Shown here piece by piece: positions 27,427 through 38,436 of a DNA stretch of 64,000 nt. Both the position numbers and the translations under genes were made by a program. Position 1 is the first letter of the stretch; every line of letters starts with the position of its first letter. This DNA comes from Circinella umbellata (taxonomy: Eukaryota > Mucoromycota > Mucoromycetes > Mucorales > Lichtheimiaceae), in assembly GCA_025093555.1 (NCBI GenBank), contig JAIWNF010000007.1, positions 620,001 to 684,000 on the forward strand, read 5' to 3'. The notes beneath the pieces are model-generated. The model made no database searches. It was given only the letters and a program-made list of their open reading frames with translations, and was not told the DNA's origin.

Positions 27427-27524
27427 AGGATTCCCAAAAAGCAATGTCGCATTTTTTGGAATTCAATCTCGCTCCAAAAAAGGAAATTGCTGTAGGCAAA
27501 TGCGACATTGCTTGTTAGAAATCC
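27427..27524. repeat. Short foldback (MITE-like) inverted repeat
   Basis: About 98 bp with imperfect ~28-bp arms: AGGATTCCCAAAAAGCAATG.. at 27427-27455 and its near-complement ..CATTGCTTGTTAGAAATCCT at 27497-27524, sharing the core GCAATGTCGCATTT. It lies inside the inner element and may be a third-level insertion or a remnant. Confidence 0.5.
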
Positions 27525-28890
27525 TATACACCACTTAACTAAAAGATGTTTGTCATGTGAAAAAGCTGGCAGATGATATAGAATTGGGTCGATCATGTGT
27601 TTTGATCGAAAACAACGTATAGTTTTTTGATTGTTGCCCCTTGTCATGTATTCGTTGTCGCATATCATAAGAAATACATGCCATATATCTTCATTGTTCA
27701 GTTTACGCTAGCAGAAGCAATAACATCCATAATGTATTACAATTGCTGTATCCAACATACAATAGCTTAGTAATAATAACATAATCTCCTGTCATTCTTC
27801 GAAGGGATTAATAATACAGCTATGCGCTCCATGTTTCAGATGTGTCAACCAGTGACCACGTCTTCATGTGTCATCCTTTCCTTGACATGAATAATGGACT
27901 ATTCGTTGGATATGTTTCTTGGCATCATTAGTAATCTTCTGGTAGTTCCTAAACTCGTTAAGTAATAGATGACAAAGAATTATTATTATTATTATTATTA
28001 CACATCTTGTAACAGTCCACCTGTGTTAGATCATTTAGTATAAATAGACATCATTTTTGTTATGAAATAAACTCAAGCCAAATTTTGTTCTTTGGATCTC
28101 GTTGACTTATAATCGTCTCTTGATTCTTTTATTATTGTTTGGATATTATAGCCCTGACACAACAACCGTGTAGTCCATATATCGATAGACAATTTTCTTG
28201 TATTGCATGAACTCTACTACGAGATTGTACAAAGTCTATTGTTTATGAAGAAAGCAGAGTCAAGTCCTGAAGAACGAGATAAGTACATCTGATCATGCAG
28301 AATGAATTTGAAGAATCGCTGACCTAGCCATTCTTTATTATATTTTTTTTCTTTTACTCATGCATTCATTCGTATAGTCTGTACTCGTGATATCCCATCC
28401 ATTACGTACGGTGACTATATATGACCGTGTAAGAGGTAGTAATGACATATAATATTTTTGCAAGTGTATTCACAGTGTAGATGTTTATATAGGCGATGTT
28501 TTCGATCAAAATGCCTTAATAGAATTTGATGCACTCATGGACCATTTGATAATACCCAAAGTTTGTTACGACCATTAATGAAAAAAGCAGGTGTATTGGA
28601 CTCTATACACGAATATTTCCCTCCCGCCTTCTCTATCTGAACATCCCCTTTCTACTAACTATTATTATTATTTTATTTTCATTCTTGGATCTAAATAAAC
28701 AACAAACTGTATAGTATATAATGAAAGTTTCTCGCATCATAATAATAAGTAATTAATTAAAACAAGTTATACAAATAACAAAACCAATTGAGAAAACCCT
28801 ATTCCTCAAATACACATACACAAGAAAGGCATCACTCTGACAAGTCTTTTTTTTATTCAATAGAAACAAGAATGTGTTACATTATAATAA

Positions 28891-30623
28891 CTAATGTTTT
28901 GATGTTACAAATTTTATAGGGGGAGTACGGTTTTTCAATCCCTTCTTGGCAATCTTGGTATAACCACTTACATTTTTTAGCTCGATGACTTGCAATGTTG
29001 TAGCGTTCGCCATGTTCATTAAAGCTGTATTTGTCATCAAAGTTGTTCGCCCAATACATATCATTTCTAATACTGTACTTTGACCAAGTAAACGCGTCAA
29101 TCTTTCCATTTCAATCTTTGTCTTGATCATGTTACATCCATCCAAACAAAATCGAGTCAATGTTTTGGTAGAAGCTGCTGCCATAAGTGTTGATGTGGTG
29201 TTGGATATGCATGATATGAATTCGATTTCTGAAATGTGTAAATGAATTGGGTTGGATTGTTTATATATATCAAGTAATCGATATACACCAAGAGTTTGTA
29301 AATGTGAATCGACGAAAGAAAACATCTTTAATGACTTGATGCTCGAAATTTGACGAATCGCATCAATCTGTAAGGCTGATAATTGCGGTTTAGCATCTGG
29401 GTCGTAAGACAAACCTGCCAACCGTAAGTGATTCAAACAAGGAGACTTTTGAGCAATAGTACTAATTGACTTCCAAGGGGTTCGCTGTGCATATGCTCTC
29501 ACTTTGACATCTTATAATGATTCCATTTGTGATAGTTCGTCAAATGCTTGAGCTACAGAAATGTCATCGTAGTCGTCATTAGTGTTAAAAGTAAGATATA
29601 CAGTTTTCAAGGAATGATTGGAGTTGCTCATGGTTTCAATGATACGATTGGTAGGGGATGAGGTGCTTGTAGCAAGAAATACTAGACCATTATAATCATC
29701 ACCAATGCGTTCCAAACTCTGCCGGAATTCTTCATGATTCCCAATTCCCAAAAACTCAACCTTCCGGTCAGCAGATAGTAAAGACAAAATATCATCTTTG
29801 ATCCAGTCAACGTTAATCATTCGAATATGTGGTGAACGTTTGATCAAAGCAATCAATTGCGAACTTGAGATATATCCATTTGAAGCCGTGATAGATAAGG
29901 TGATGAGAGCCAAATCCACAAATAAATGATCAATGTCTTGTTCTACATATGTGTTGCAAGAGTATTCCAAGTGATTTAAGTTTTGACAAGTAGCTAGAAC
30001 AGTGAACACGGAAAGAGTTTCTGTGCAATGTTGAAAGTTGATGGTCAAAGTGGTAAGAGTACTACTAATTCGACCAAGAATTGATTTGATTTAGTTGTCA
30101 TGATCACCTATATGCATTATTTATTTTTACATTAGCTGCGTTCATGGTATAATTCTAGTGAATAAAATGTTAAAAAATATTTACAAAAACTTGTAATAAC
30201 CAATTTAGTTAATAATTGGAAGTTATAATGTTCCATGGCCGTTGGGATTGCGGTGCTTGTTCGGGCATCAACAGCGAGGGGGCGAACTGAATGTGCAACG
30301 TCGAACAAGACATGGTGTTCAATAGTTTTTACATCACGTAATACCAAATTCTTCCAAAGAGTATCACAGTTCAAAAGACATTTTTTCCATGCTTTGGATA
30401 CTAATATGAGTTGTAGGAATACCGTTCGTGGCAGAAGCACTACAATTTTTTCAAAAAGCTCAGGTGGAAGGCTTGTAAAACGACAATTTTTTTGAGAAAA
30501 TTGTTGGAACGAGCTTTCTGGCGTCGTTGTTGTATTCGCATCTATAAAATATTTGTCATCGCAGGTCGCAGGTCGTTTTCTTGATTCAGTGTTGCTTGAA
30601 TCTGCCAACGGCCGTTTGGACAT
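28891..30623 (-). pseudogene. F-box/LRR-like gene, disrupted, carried inside the inner transposon
   Basis: The N-terminal part (ATG at 30623) reads MSKRPLADSSNTESRKRPAT, followed by an F-box at about residues 50-95 (FTSLPPELFEKIVVLLPRTV; LQLILVSKAWKKCLLNCDTL; WKNLVL). F-box proteins recruit substrates to SCF ubiquitin ligases through Skp1. Downstream, 30048-29515 and 29511-28891 encode LRR-like repeats (CQNLNHLEYSCNTYV; LTRFCLDGCNM; LEMICIGRTTLM). An in-frame TAA at 29512-29514 interrupts them. I found no intron that joins the first segment (through about 30190) to the second without a stop, so the gene looks broken. Position and strand place it wholly within the inner Tc1-like element, upstream of and opposite to the transposase. 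Confidence 0.7.
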
Positions 30624-30849
30624 TGTGCTTTGAAAGGGTTGGAATGAAGCGCGTTCAGGTCAGACCTTTTACTCCGCGTCGTCTGAGTCAAAATTAATTA
30701 AGGAGTCACACCTGTAGTATAAACTACAGCAAATTCTCACAAGCGCCTTTTTTTTCTTCACTTGTTTTGCAACTTGGAAGAAAAACTGAAGATGAAGTGT
30801 TGGTAACCGTGGAAAAAGGGTTGGGTTCTTTGGAGCACTTCTTAGGAAC

Positions 30850-30951
30850 GGGAGCATTAACTGTGTCTTGCGGCGTCCACTTGCACATTCTTTGTGTTGA
30901 AGGGTTATTAATGCTTTATCGTCAGACAGGATGGGAGCATTAACTGTGTCT
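30850..30951 (+). repeat. Pair of 19-bp direct repeats
   Basis: GGGAGCATTAACTGTGTCT occurs at 30850-30868 and again at 30933-30951, between the F-box remnant and the transposase remnant, with partly similar sequence after each copy. Probably a short tandem duplication. Confidence 0.6.
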
Positions 30952-31227
30952 GGACATCGTCCATGTTGTGGAGCTTGTATAGGTGTGGCCTTTCAATGAT
31001 TTGCGTTAGCAACTCATGACAGACATCTGCACCTTAGATTCTTTTGTTTTTTTATTTTATATAATTTATATATACATCATGTATACAGAATTCAAAGACA
31101 ATAAATTTTAGTTGATTAATGCTTGTTTGAAGATTTTATTTTGTTGATGGATGGAATAATGAGAATTATTTTGGGGGATAATGTTTCCATGGAAAGTGCA
31201 CAGTTGTAATCCTTTCCGTGCTTTGCA

Positions 31228-32306
31228 TCAACTGGACTAAAGAAATCGATTAAAGTAGCTGCAACCAAAGTTACCCTGCCTTATTCAACTGCCAAACGAT
31301 GCGTGAATCAATGGAACGAAGCACGCAGCAATGGTAAAGATGTATTTCCAGGTTCGTCCAAAAAGACTGGTGCTAAATCAAAACTCAATGATGAACATAC
31401 AGTTTTTATTTTTGAAAAAATTCATGAACAACCAACAATCAGTTGTAATGATGTCACCGATTTACTTTGTCAGCATTCAAAAGGGTTGAACATCACCAGC
31501 CGGGCTGTTAATAATCATATCCACAAAAAATGTCATCTCACCTACAAACGAGCGGTTCGTCAACTTGTTGCTTGTGATGACGATACAACTATTTACAACA
31601 GTACGAAGCTGTACCGGCCTGGATGGCAATTGGGATCAATTTCTTTTTCGAGTGTGTTTTTATTGATGAGGCAGATTCAACAGAATATGCATCGCTTTCA
31701 TGGTTGGTCTGAATCGGAAAATTGTGCAAAATCACTGTAGAAACAAAAGGACCAAATCTTAGTATACTGGAAGCTATTACTGCTCATGGTGTCATTACAT
31801 TGTCTAGACGAGAAGTTTGTGCACCAACAAACAAGAAAAAAAAGCTGATGTTGATTTACCCTTACTTAAAAAAGGAACGACTTGTAGTGATTTTATGGAA
31901 TTTATCGAACAAGTACTTACCAATATTGCAGCTCATGATCTCCCATATCGGTATCTTATGAATGGATAATGCAGCTATTCATGGAACAATCGATGTCAAG
32001 GATTGGGTTACTGGACGTGGTTTTGAGATTATTTATCTCCCACCATACTCACCTTTTTTGAACCCTATCGAGGAATTTTGGCCGAAACTTAAAGATGTGG
32101 TTAACAAAGATCCTGCTTCAGTGAGACTTAATACTAAATTAAGTGATAGCATTAAAAGGGGATCAGAACACATTTTCTGCGAAGATTGTCAAGCTTGGAT
32201 CAAGCATTCATTGGCCTTTTGGGACCGTTGTATGGCAGGTGAAAAGAATGATAAAAAATACATTTACTATCTAATTATTTCTTTAAATATAAATAAATAT
32301 AAATAA
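31228..32306 (+). pseudogene. Tc1/mariner-type DD34E transposase, decayed
   Basis: Remnant of a cut-and-paste transposase spread over three frames. The N-terminal part (from about 31228) has a helix-turn-helix-like stretch STAKRCVNQWNEARSNGKD and LNITSRAVNNHIHKK. The catalytic part shows CVFIDEAD (first Asp, about 31650), then IMDNAAIHG (second Asp, about 31962) and LPPYSPFLNPIEEFW (Glu), with 34 residues between the second Asp and the Glu: the DD34E signature of Tc1 elements. A TGA at about 31709 and at least two frameshifts (near 31600-31640 and at about 31960) break it. All three catalytic residues are still readable, so the decay is recent. Confidence 0.85.
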
Positions 32307-32486
32307 CAATGTATTACGTTTCATTTAGATCATATTCATTTTTATTATCTGGTAGCTTATATTCATTTGACACAGCCCAATATCAAAATTAGATGGCTCA
32401 TTTTCAAAATTTATGGGTCATTTTCATTTTTGGTGGCCAAATTTAACTTCCAACGCTGTAAAATGGCTTTATTGGGATGATTTTTT

Positions 32487-33893
32487 ATTTTTTAAAAAAA
32501 ATTACAAGTGCTTATCCGTGCGATTTTTTTTTCACTTTTTAAATGGCATAGTTAACATTTTATTTAATAATGTAAAAGTAGTCTACTAAAATATATAATA
32601 TAAAGATGTATTGACTATTACTGGTCATTAGCACCGACTTGCTCGAATATTATTCACAAAAAAGAGATGATACTCTTGGATTGTTTGATTAGAACGGCTT
32701 TATTGGTGCGATTTTTCTTTGTAGAAATGATCTTCATAACTACACAGATTTCCTATTAGCATAACTCATTTATCTGTTCGATTTAACTTAATATTTTACA
32801 TATCTCTTATAGTGTAATGTTCCAAGCCAAAACCATATAAAACAATAAGTTAACTATATCCATTTGTAAATACATTTTAATGGGAAAATTGTGGATATAA
32901 AGTTTTCCGTCTGAAGCCAAGTGTGTCAAAGCGAGTCAAGAATCGTCTATTTTGGTGTTCAACAGAGGTACAACTGTATAAAAGCAGAGTCTGTCACTAG
33001 TCATAGTATCTATTTTTGAATGTACATCACCAAACTTCATCATATATGGGAAATTTGTAGCAAATTTTATATAATTCGGGAGCATAAAACAGCACAACAC
33101 TAATCAGCAAATGTTTTCATGGGCAGCATAACTCCTGGTACAGTACTTCGAACTACATTAACCTGACCATGGATTAAGAAGTACATGATGGGCATAAAGG
33201 TGATCAGTAAATTACTAGATAGGAACTTCTATAGTTATGTTGCTATGATAGTACGTAATTGTGTCAATATCAAATAATAGATAGATTCTGATTGTTGATA
33301 CATATTTACAGAAGGAACAGGTTGTAAAACAAATAAAGGTCATAAAGTTTTGCTTTATTTGTAGTGGAACATTTGCTAGGAAATGTTGTTTCAAAAATGG
33401 ATGAGCACTGTTCATGTGTCGATCAAAAAATTCGAAAAATTTTAAAGCAAGGTATAGTGCTAATACATAATAATAGGTATATTGTAGCCGATTTCCAATG
33501 CTGCTTCTCATTTATTTTATTACCTACAGAAATTACTCATGTATGTATCTAGTCCTCAAAGTATGTCTCTTATATCTAGCTAACAAAGCACTCAGAATGT
33601 TCTGATCATACGTACGTATGCATGTCAATTAACAATACTTAAAATTAGAGCGATACCAAACTAATTATGTTTTTACACTTTAATATGTGTCTCCTATCTA
33701 CACATGATGCAACTGTTTTCTGAAGTAGTTTGAAGAATCCTCAACACTATGTAGAAGATAATATTATTAATTATTGTTATATTGTAACCATGTTATTATC
33801 GTTGATAATATTGAGAAAATAATAATAAAATATTAAATAAATAGATGTTGAGTTTTGTTGTTAATAAGATAATTCACGAATCAGTGAGTCAGA
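32487..33893. other. Interior of the outer element, no gene recognised
   Basis: 1.4 kb AT-rich interior. Only short ORFs (under 100 codons) without recognisable motifs are present; no DDE, zinc-finger or helicase signature is seen. It starts with the diverged end copy annotated separately. Confidence 0.5.
32508..32720 (+). repeat. Diverged partial copy of the outer terminal repeat
   Basis: Just inside the left arm, the segment 32600-32715 (GACTTGCTCGAATATTATTC ... GGATTGTTTGATTAGAACGG) resembles the inner third of the 377-bp repeat (..AACTTGCTTGAATATTTTTA.. GGATTATTTGATTAAAATGG) with clear divergence. GTGCGATTTTT motifs sit at about 32518 and 32706. It looks like an older duplicated end. Confidence 0.6.
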
Positions 33894-34270
33894 AAAAAAT
33901 CGTCCCAATAAAGCCATTTTAATCAAATAATCCAAGGGCATTATCTCCCTTCTGTAGATAAAAATATTCAAGCAAGTTATCATTAATGAACAGTAAAAAT
34001 TTATACGTATATTCTATATTACGTATTTATGTTAGTAGATTGGTTTCAATAGTGTAAAATTAATTAAAACGAATATGATTCATAAGAAGTTATTATAGAG
34101 AAAAAAATGTATAGCGTCTTTTTAATGAAGTGTGTTTAGTAAGAGAAGTCGTACTGGTAATATCACAAGAGGATTGGCTATGGCTGTTTGCGCTGTACCA
34201 CTACAGTTAAAAACCCGCTAGAAAAAAATCGCACCGCTAAGAAAAAAAAATCGCACAGGTAGCACTACCC
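33894..34270 (-). repeat. Right terminal inverted repeat of outer element
   Basis: Intact 377-bp arm, the reverse complement of 26681-27031 plus 32461-32486 with two mismatches. It preserves the unoccupied TA site into which the inner element jumped in the left arm. Confidence 0.93.
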
Positions 34271-34278
34271 TTGAAAAT
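34271..34278. repeat. Target-site duplication, right copy (TTGAAAAT)
   Basis: Exact copy of 26673-26680, directly adjacent to the terminal CCC of the right inverted repeat. Confidence 0.85.
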
Positions 34279-34700
34279 AGTAGACAAGATATCTCTAATA
34301 AACATATCCAAGCGCAAAAATTTATCTTATCATGATGAAAAATATATTTATATATACGATATAATGAATTATTATGCTACTAATTTGAAAAGAAAGGGAA
34401 AAGAGGAACTTGTTTAGTTATGGTTTAAATGTCATTTTTGTTGTTATGGAGGAGATGAAAATATTTATGCATGGAAATCCTGGTCTAAATAAAAGAAGAA
34501 TGTCAAATAAAATTACAAAAAGAAATAGCAAAAGAAACGATTACAATAATGGTGATGATAAAACAGAGGATTGAAAAGAAACAAGAAGCATCTAAGCTAA
34601 GAGCCATTTGTTCATACACGAAAAGACGGTAAAATCTAAATAAAAACGAGATATACATTTTCATGGACGAGAGTTAGATGTATCCGTGTACCCATCGATA
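34279..34700. other. Intergenic region
   Basis: About 420 bp between the transposon and the stop codon of the mannosyltransferase gene. AT-rich; nothing recognised. Confidence 0.5.
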
Positions 34701-36300
34701 TCATTGGTCTACTTTTTTCTTCTTGAACTTACCAAAATTATCATCTACATTACAATGACATTTTTTCTGTACATTCCGATCGAGAGGACAATGCATAAAT
34801 GGATCATGACGGTACCCGATATCATCAAAGAAATGAACTTCTGTTTTGTTAAGAAACATCGCAACTGCAATAGAATGAACAGGTGCGTCACCCCATCTAA
34901 AATAAAATAATGAGTGATCATTATCAGTAAGATTATTTAGTTCGATAATTACTAACTATATATTATGTCTACCTTTCATAAAAAAAACCTCCAGCTTGGT
35001 CCAAATAATCGAAATAAGCAGAGTATTCTGGACTGCGTAAAAAGTTAAGATCAGCAATTTCAAAATTACTCCAAAAATGACACAGATTATAAGTTTTTCC
35101 TTTATCTTCAGTAACAAATCGAAGTAAGTTTTTTTCAGGGATAAATTGTGGATGTTCCTTCATAAATTTTCTTGATGTTTCCCATAATGTTGGAATGGTG
35201 CTTTCAAATTCTAAAAGTGAAATTGTCCAGCCTATATAATGGTGATTTTATCCAAGCACTTGATTAATCAATAGTTTTTTATTACCACTTTATCTTTACA
35301 AGATTGCTTAAGTATCCTTACCATATTTTTTATTATTTTCTTGCATATATAAGAAAGGGTCATAGTCAATATCACAATAAAATTCAACACTAGGTTCAAC
35401 ACGCCTGTAAAAAAAATTCTTATTAGTTATCACCTATTATTTTTCAAACACTTTTTTTAAAGGATATATTTATAAACTTTTTTTTTACCAGTAATAATCA
35501 TATTGTTCCATTAAAGGATGACGATAAAAGAAACCACTATTGAATCTAATTTGCCCCTCTAATTAGAACTCATCTTTTATAAATGTGTCAAAATAGGATA
35601 GAAAAATGTTTTTTTTACCTGCACATATGGCGGTAGGACAAACTGTCACCATAAATGATTTGCTGTTCACCCATTCTTCGTCTTGCTTCATCTGCTTTAT
35701 CTACATCGATCCAATCAGGGTAACTCCAATGTTCTCTTGGTATAATACCTAATCATCCATTATGTTATTATTATCATCATCATTACTCCTTTCTTTACAA
35801 TCTCATCCCTGAATGTATCCACTTTATCCATTTTTATATATATATTATCCCTTTTAATATACATATACCATACCATATTGTGTTTTAGCTGAAGTTAGGC
35901 TTGCAGTTAATTCACGAAACTCCAACGTAAATTCCTCGTCGTTCAGGAAAACATAAGGGTAGTTGAACTTGTTGTTAAATCGTTCTTCCAATTGTTGCAT
36001 GGTTTTACGTAAAGCATCTAATTCTGAATTTCGAGTTAAAATAACAAAAGCTGCATTGGCACGGGTGGAATTTTCCCAAGGTTTCATTATTTCCTCGTGT
36101 TCGAGATTGGATATTAATTGATCGACACTATCTGCATTACGAAAATCAATAGAAGAACTCTTTTCTTGTTGTTGTTCGTCGGGAATCGATATTGAGACGT
36201 TCAAATAACGTAAAGGTGAAAAGTACAGGCACAATAATAAGAAAAAAAATGTAAGGAACAAAAATATTGGTTTACGCTGTGTTGATGAGATGACCAACAT
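34701..36300 (-). CDS. GT15-family alpha-1,2-mannosyltransferase (Kre2/Mnt1 type)
   Basis: Golgi type II membrane enzyme that adds alpha-1,2-mannose from GDP-mannose to O- and N-glycans. Six exons: 35874-36300, 35619-35748, 35489-35545, 35322-35404, 34973-35231, 34701-34896; 383 residues, typical of GT15. It has a short cytosolic tail and a signal anchor at about residues 11-30 ([20 protein letters not shown]), then a stem and the catalytic domain: [81 protein letters not shown] (acidic metal/GDP-mannose region), [20 protein letters not shown] and [17 protein letters not shown]. Which of the many fungal paralogues it is cannot be decided here, so no symbol is given. Confidence 0.94.
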
Positions 36301-36588
36301 TTGCCCTGCTTTTATTTTGTCGCCTTAAATGAAAATGAATGAAAGAGAGAGAAGAAAGAGGTAAAGTTAAAAAGAAAAAAGGAAGGTTCGTTTTGAAAAA
36401 AAAAAAAAAAGTGAACCAGGAGTTGGTAGGATAAATATGGCTAAAACGGTTACTCAGAAAAAACGGATTATCCCGATTTTTTTTTCTTTGCCGATAATCA
36501 TCTCACATTAACATTTGCGATAAACAAGACTTTATGTACATTTACAACAAAGTCGAAAGAAAATATTTGATTTTATTATTGATTGTTA

Positions 36589-38436
36589 TTATTTTGTCTT
36601 TGAACCTTGAGCATTTGGATCTTGACTTGGATAACTTGAAGCTGATGAACCAGTAACAGATGGAGGTGCTGGTTGTGCACCAAATGATGCTAAAAATAAA
36701 AACAAATTGTTATTACGTCAAATTGAATTTATCTCCATATATAGACAATAATAATAAATGATCAAAAAGCAATTCATACCTGGCTTTTTCATATCAGCTC
36801 TAGGTCCTTGTGGACGTGCTTTACCCCATGTAACCCTTAATGATCGATTCTTTATATTAAGTCCTTTGTCTGCAATATTTTGTGCTGCTAGCTCAGCAGC
36901 AGATCGTGTAGCATAGTTAACAAATGCACATTTTGATCGATGAAGTACAACGACTGATTTAACTTGTCCGTAAATGCAGAATACCTCTCTATAAAATTAT
37001 AGATGAAAGATATTAGTGAATATGTAGAATTCTCAATTTGGTCACCCTTTCCTTTACTTTTTGCAAGTATATATTTACCTAATATCAGTTTCTGTAACAT
37101 CATCATCTACACCAGTTATAAAGAGAGATGTCTATTACGCATTATAATGATGAGTAAATGATAATATCTAAAATAATAATAGTCCACATATCTCTTTTAC
37201 TATATACTTACAATAGTCTTATCTTCAGGCGGTGCCAATGATGAGCCACTTGTTCGAACTCGACTTAAAATTTTATTTGCAACTGGATCATTATTACCAT
37301 AATAACGATCTTTGATATTTTGTTGTGCAAGTTCAGAATCTCCACCGGGCAATTCATGTCTACATATATATATATATATTCCAAATAATAAAAAGTCAAC
37401 TATTTATTTTATTCTTCCTTCCGTCTTGCCAACTTCCAAAGAAATGCTGTTTACCTAAAAGGACATTCTGCTCCACGATTACATTCGCCTTTGACAAAGA
37501 AGGAACAAATATGTGGTCGATTACGTTTATAATACGGTTCATTTCGAGCTAATCGTCGTAAAACATCGCGACTTTCTGGTGCGGCTTTTGTAGTATCATA
37601 GTTGTTTGTAATACTGGTATCCTAGTAACAATCATCCCAGAACAATATTGTAACTTAGTAACCCGCTCCACACATACATATTCATTTCAATCATCAGCTG
37701 TTATTTACCTTGCCCGCAATATTCTGTGCATAATATTGTCTATTAATGTCACTATTGGGTGCTTCTGATTGTATATTCAATGCTTCATCTCGAACTTGTA
37801 CAGGAAGACCTATAATACATAGAATTAATATGTTAATAATTAAGATTATATTTTATTCTTTCCCATGAGGTTTGCTTATTATATTTTATTTGACAGGAAA
37901 AAGATACATTACCATACTGTAAATCCAACACACAAGTTTGACATACATTTTTAATTTTTGAACAAGTTTGACAAATTTCCGTCTTTTTATATCTCATATT
38001 TGTACCCGGTAACCAGCGGAATACTGTAAATGGCCTTGAACAAATCTATATTTTAAATGTATATTGACGTCGTCAGGAACCATTCCTAATATATTTAAAT
38101 CTAAACATATAACTATCTATCAATTTATTCTTACCTTACATTCTTTTCCAAATGAATCTTTGGTCTACATTGATATAACAAGTAAAAAGTTTAATAAATA
38201 ACGAGCATTTTCTTTAAAATTGAATATTTTAATTACTAATAATGAAATACGCCAACTTTACCATCCGAACATAAGGATTATCGCCTAAACAAGTTTCACA
38301 AATAATGGGAAATTCCTAATATATAAAATATTAAAAGAAAATTCTTCTTTTTTTTTTCTTTCTTTACAAATGATGAAATACAACTTACAGAGTCTTCCCA
38401 TTGTTGTTTATTGGGATCGGCTTTTTGGTTACTCAT
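36589..38436 (-). CDS. RBM22: Pre-mRNA-splicing factor RBM22/Slt11 (Ecm2)
   Basis: Component of the activated spliceosome that contacts U6 snRNA and the intron. Ten exons: 38389-38436, 38262-38315, 38135-38164, 37913-38045, 37709-37809, 37455-37621, 37212-37359, 37079-37131, 36780-36988, 36589-36689; 347 residues. Domains: N-terminal zinc-binding part with [30 protein letters not shown] and [20 protein letters not shown]; a CCCH zinc finger at ~150-170 ([20 protein letters not shown]); and an RRM from ~225 ([45 protein letters not shown]). The C-terminus is short and Pro/Ser-rich. It is divergent from MCM4 across 271 bp. Confidence 0.96.

Larger units (their letters stand above)
27032..32458 (+). 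mobile_element. Inner Tc1/mariner-like element nested in the outer left repeat
   Basis: 5,427-bp element with perfect 25-bp terminal inverted repeats, starting CAGCGTTGGAAGTTAAATTT at 27032 and mirrored at 32434-32458, flanked by a TA duplication (27030-27031 and 32459-32460). The uninterrupted right arm of the outer element shows the empty site GATTAAAATGG, proving clean insertion at TA. It carries a decayed DD34E transposase near the right end and a decayed F-box gene in the middle. At over 5 kb it is well above the usual 1.3-2 kb of Tc1/mariner elements; the excess is cargo or secondary insertions. Confidence 0.9.
26681..34270. mobile_element. Outer DNA transposon, 8-bp TSD, 377-bp terminal inverted repeats, non-autonomous
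   Basis: Class II element bounded by GGGTAGTGCTACCTGTGCGA at 26681 and its reverse complement ending at 34270, with an 8-bp target duplication (TTGAAAAT) on both sides. Read outward-in, the arms match over 377 bp with two mismatches. The left arm is split by the inner element: 26681-27031 plus 32461-32486; the right arm is 33894-34270. Without the inner element and one TA copy it would be 2,161 bp. Its interior (about 32487-33893) shows no transposase, so it was probably mobilised in trans. An 8-bp duplication fits hAT, KDZ, P or Merlin superfamilies; long arms starting GGG would also suit a MULE with a slightly short duplication. I leave the superfamily open. Confidence 0.88.

Noticed and set aside
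27285..27538. ORF near the left end of the inner element (charged, Lys-rich)
   Set aside because: Half of it overlaps the foldback repeat and it matches nothing I know; composition is explained by the repeat.
30049..30200. An intron joining the F-box segment to the LRR-like segment
   Set aside because: Every GT..AG pair I tried either kept a stop or changed frame, so I called the locus a pseudogene rather than force a model.
33364..33552. 62-codon ORF inside the outer transposon as a possible transposase
   Set aside because: No catalytic or DNA-binding motif, and too short; treated as chance.
26681..34270. Firm hAT or MULE assignment of the outer element
   Set aside because: The 8-bp duplication and GGG ends are compatible with several superfamilies and no transposase is present to decide.
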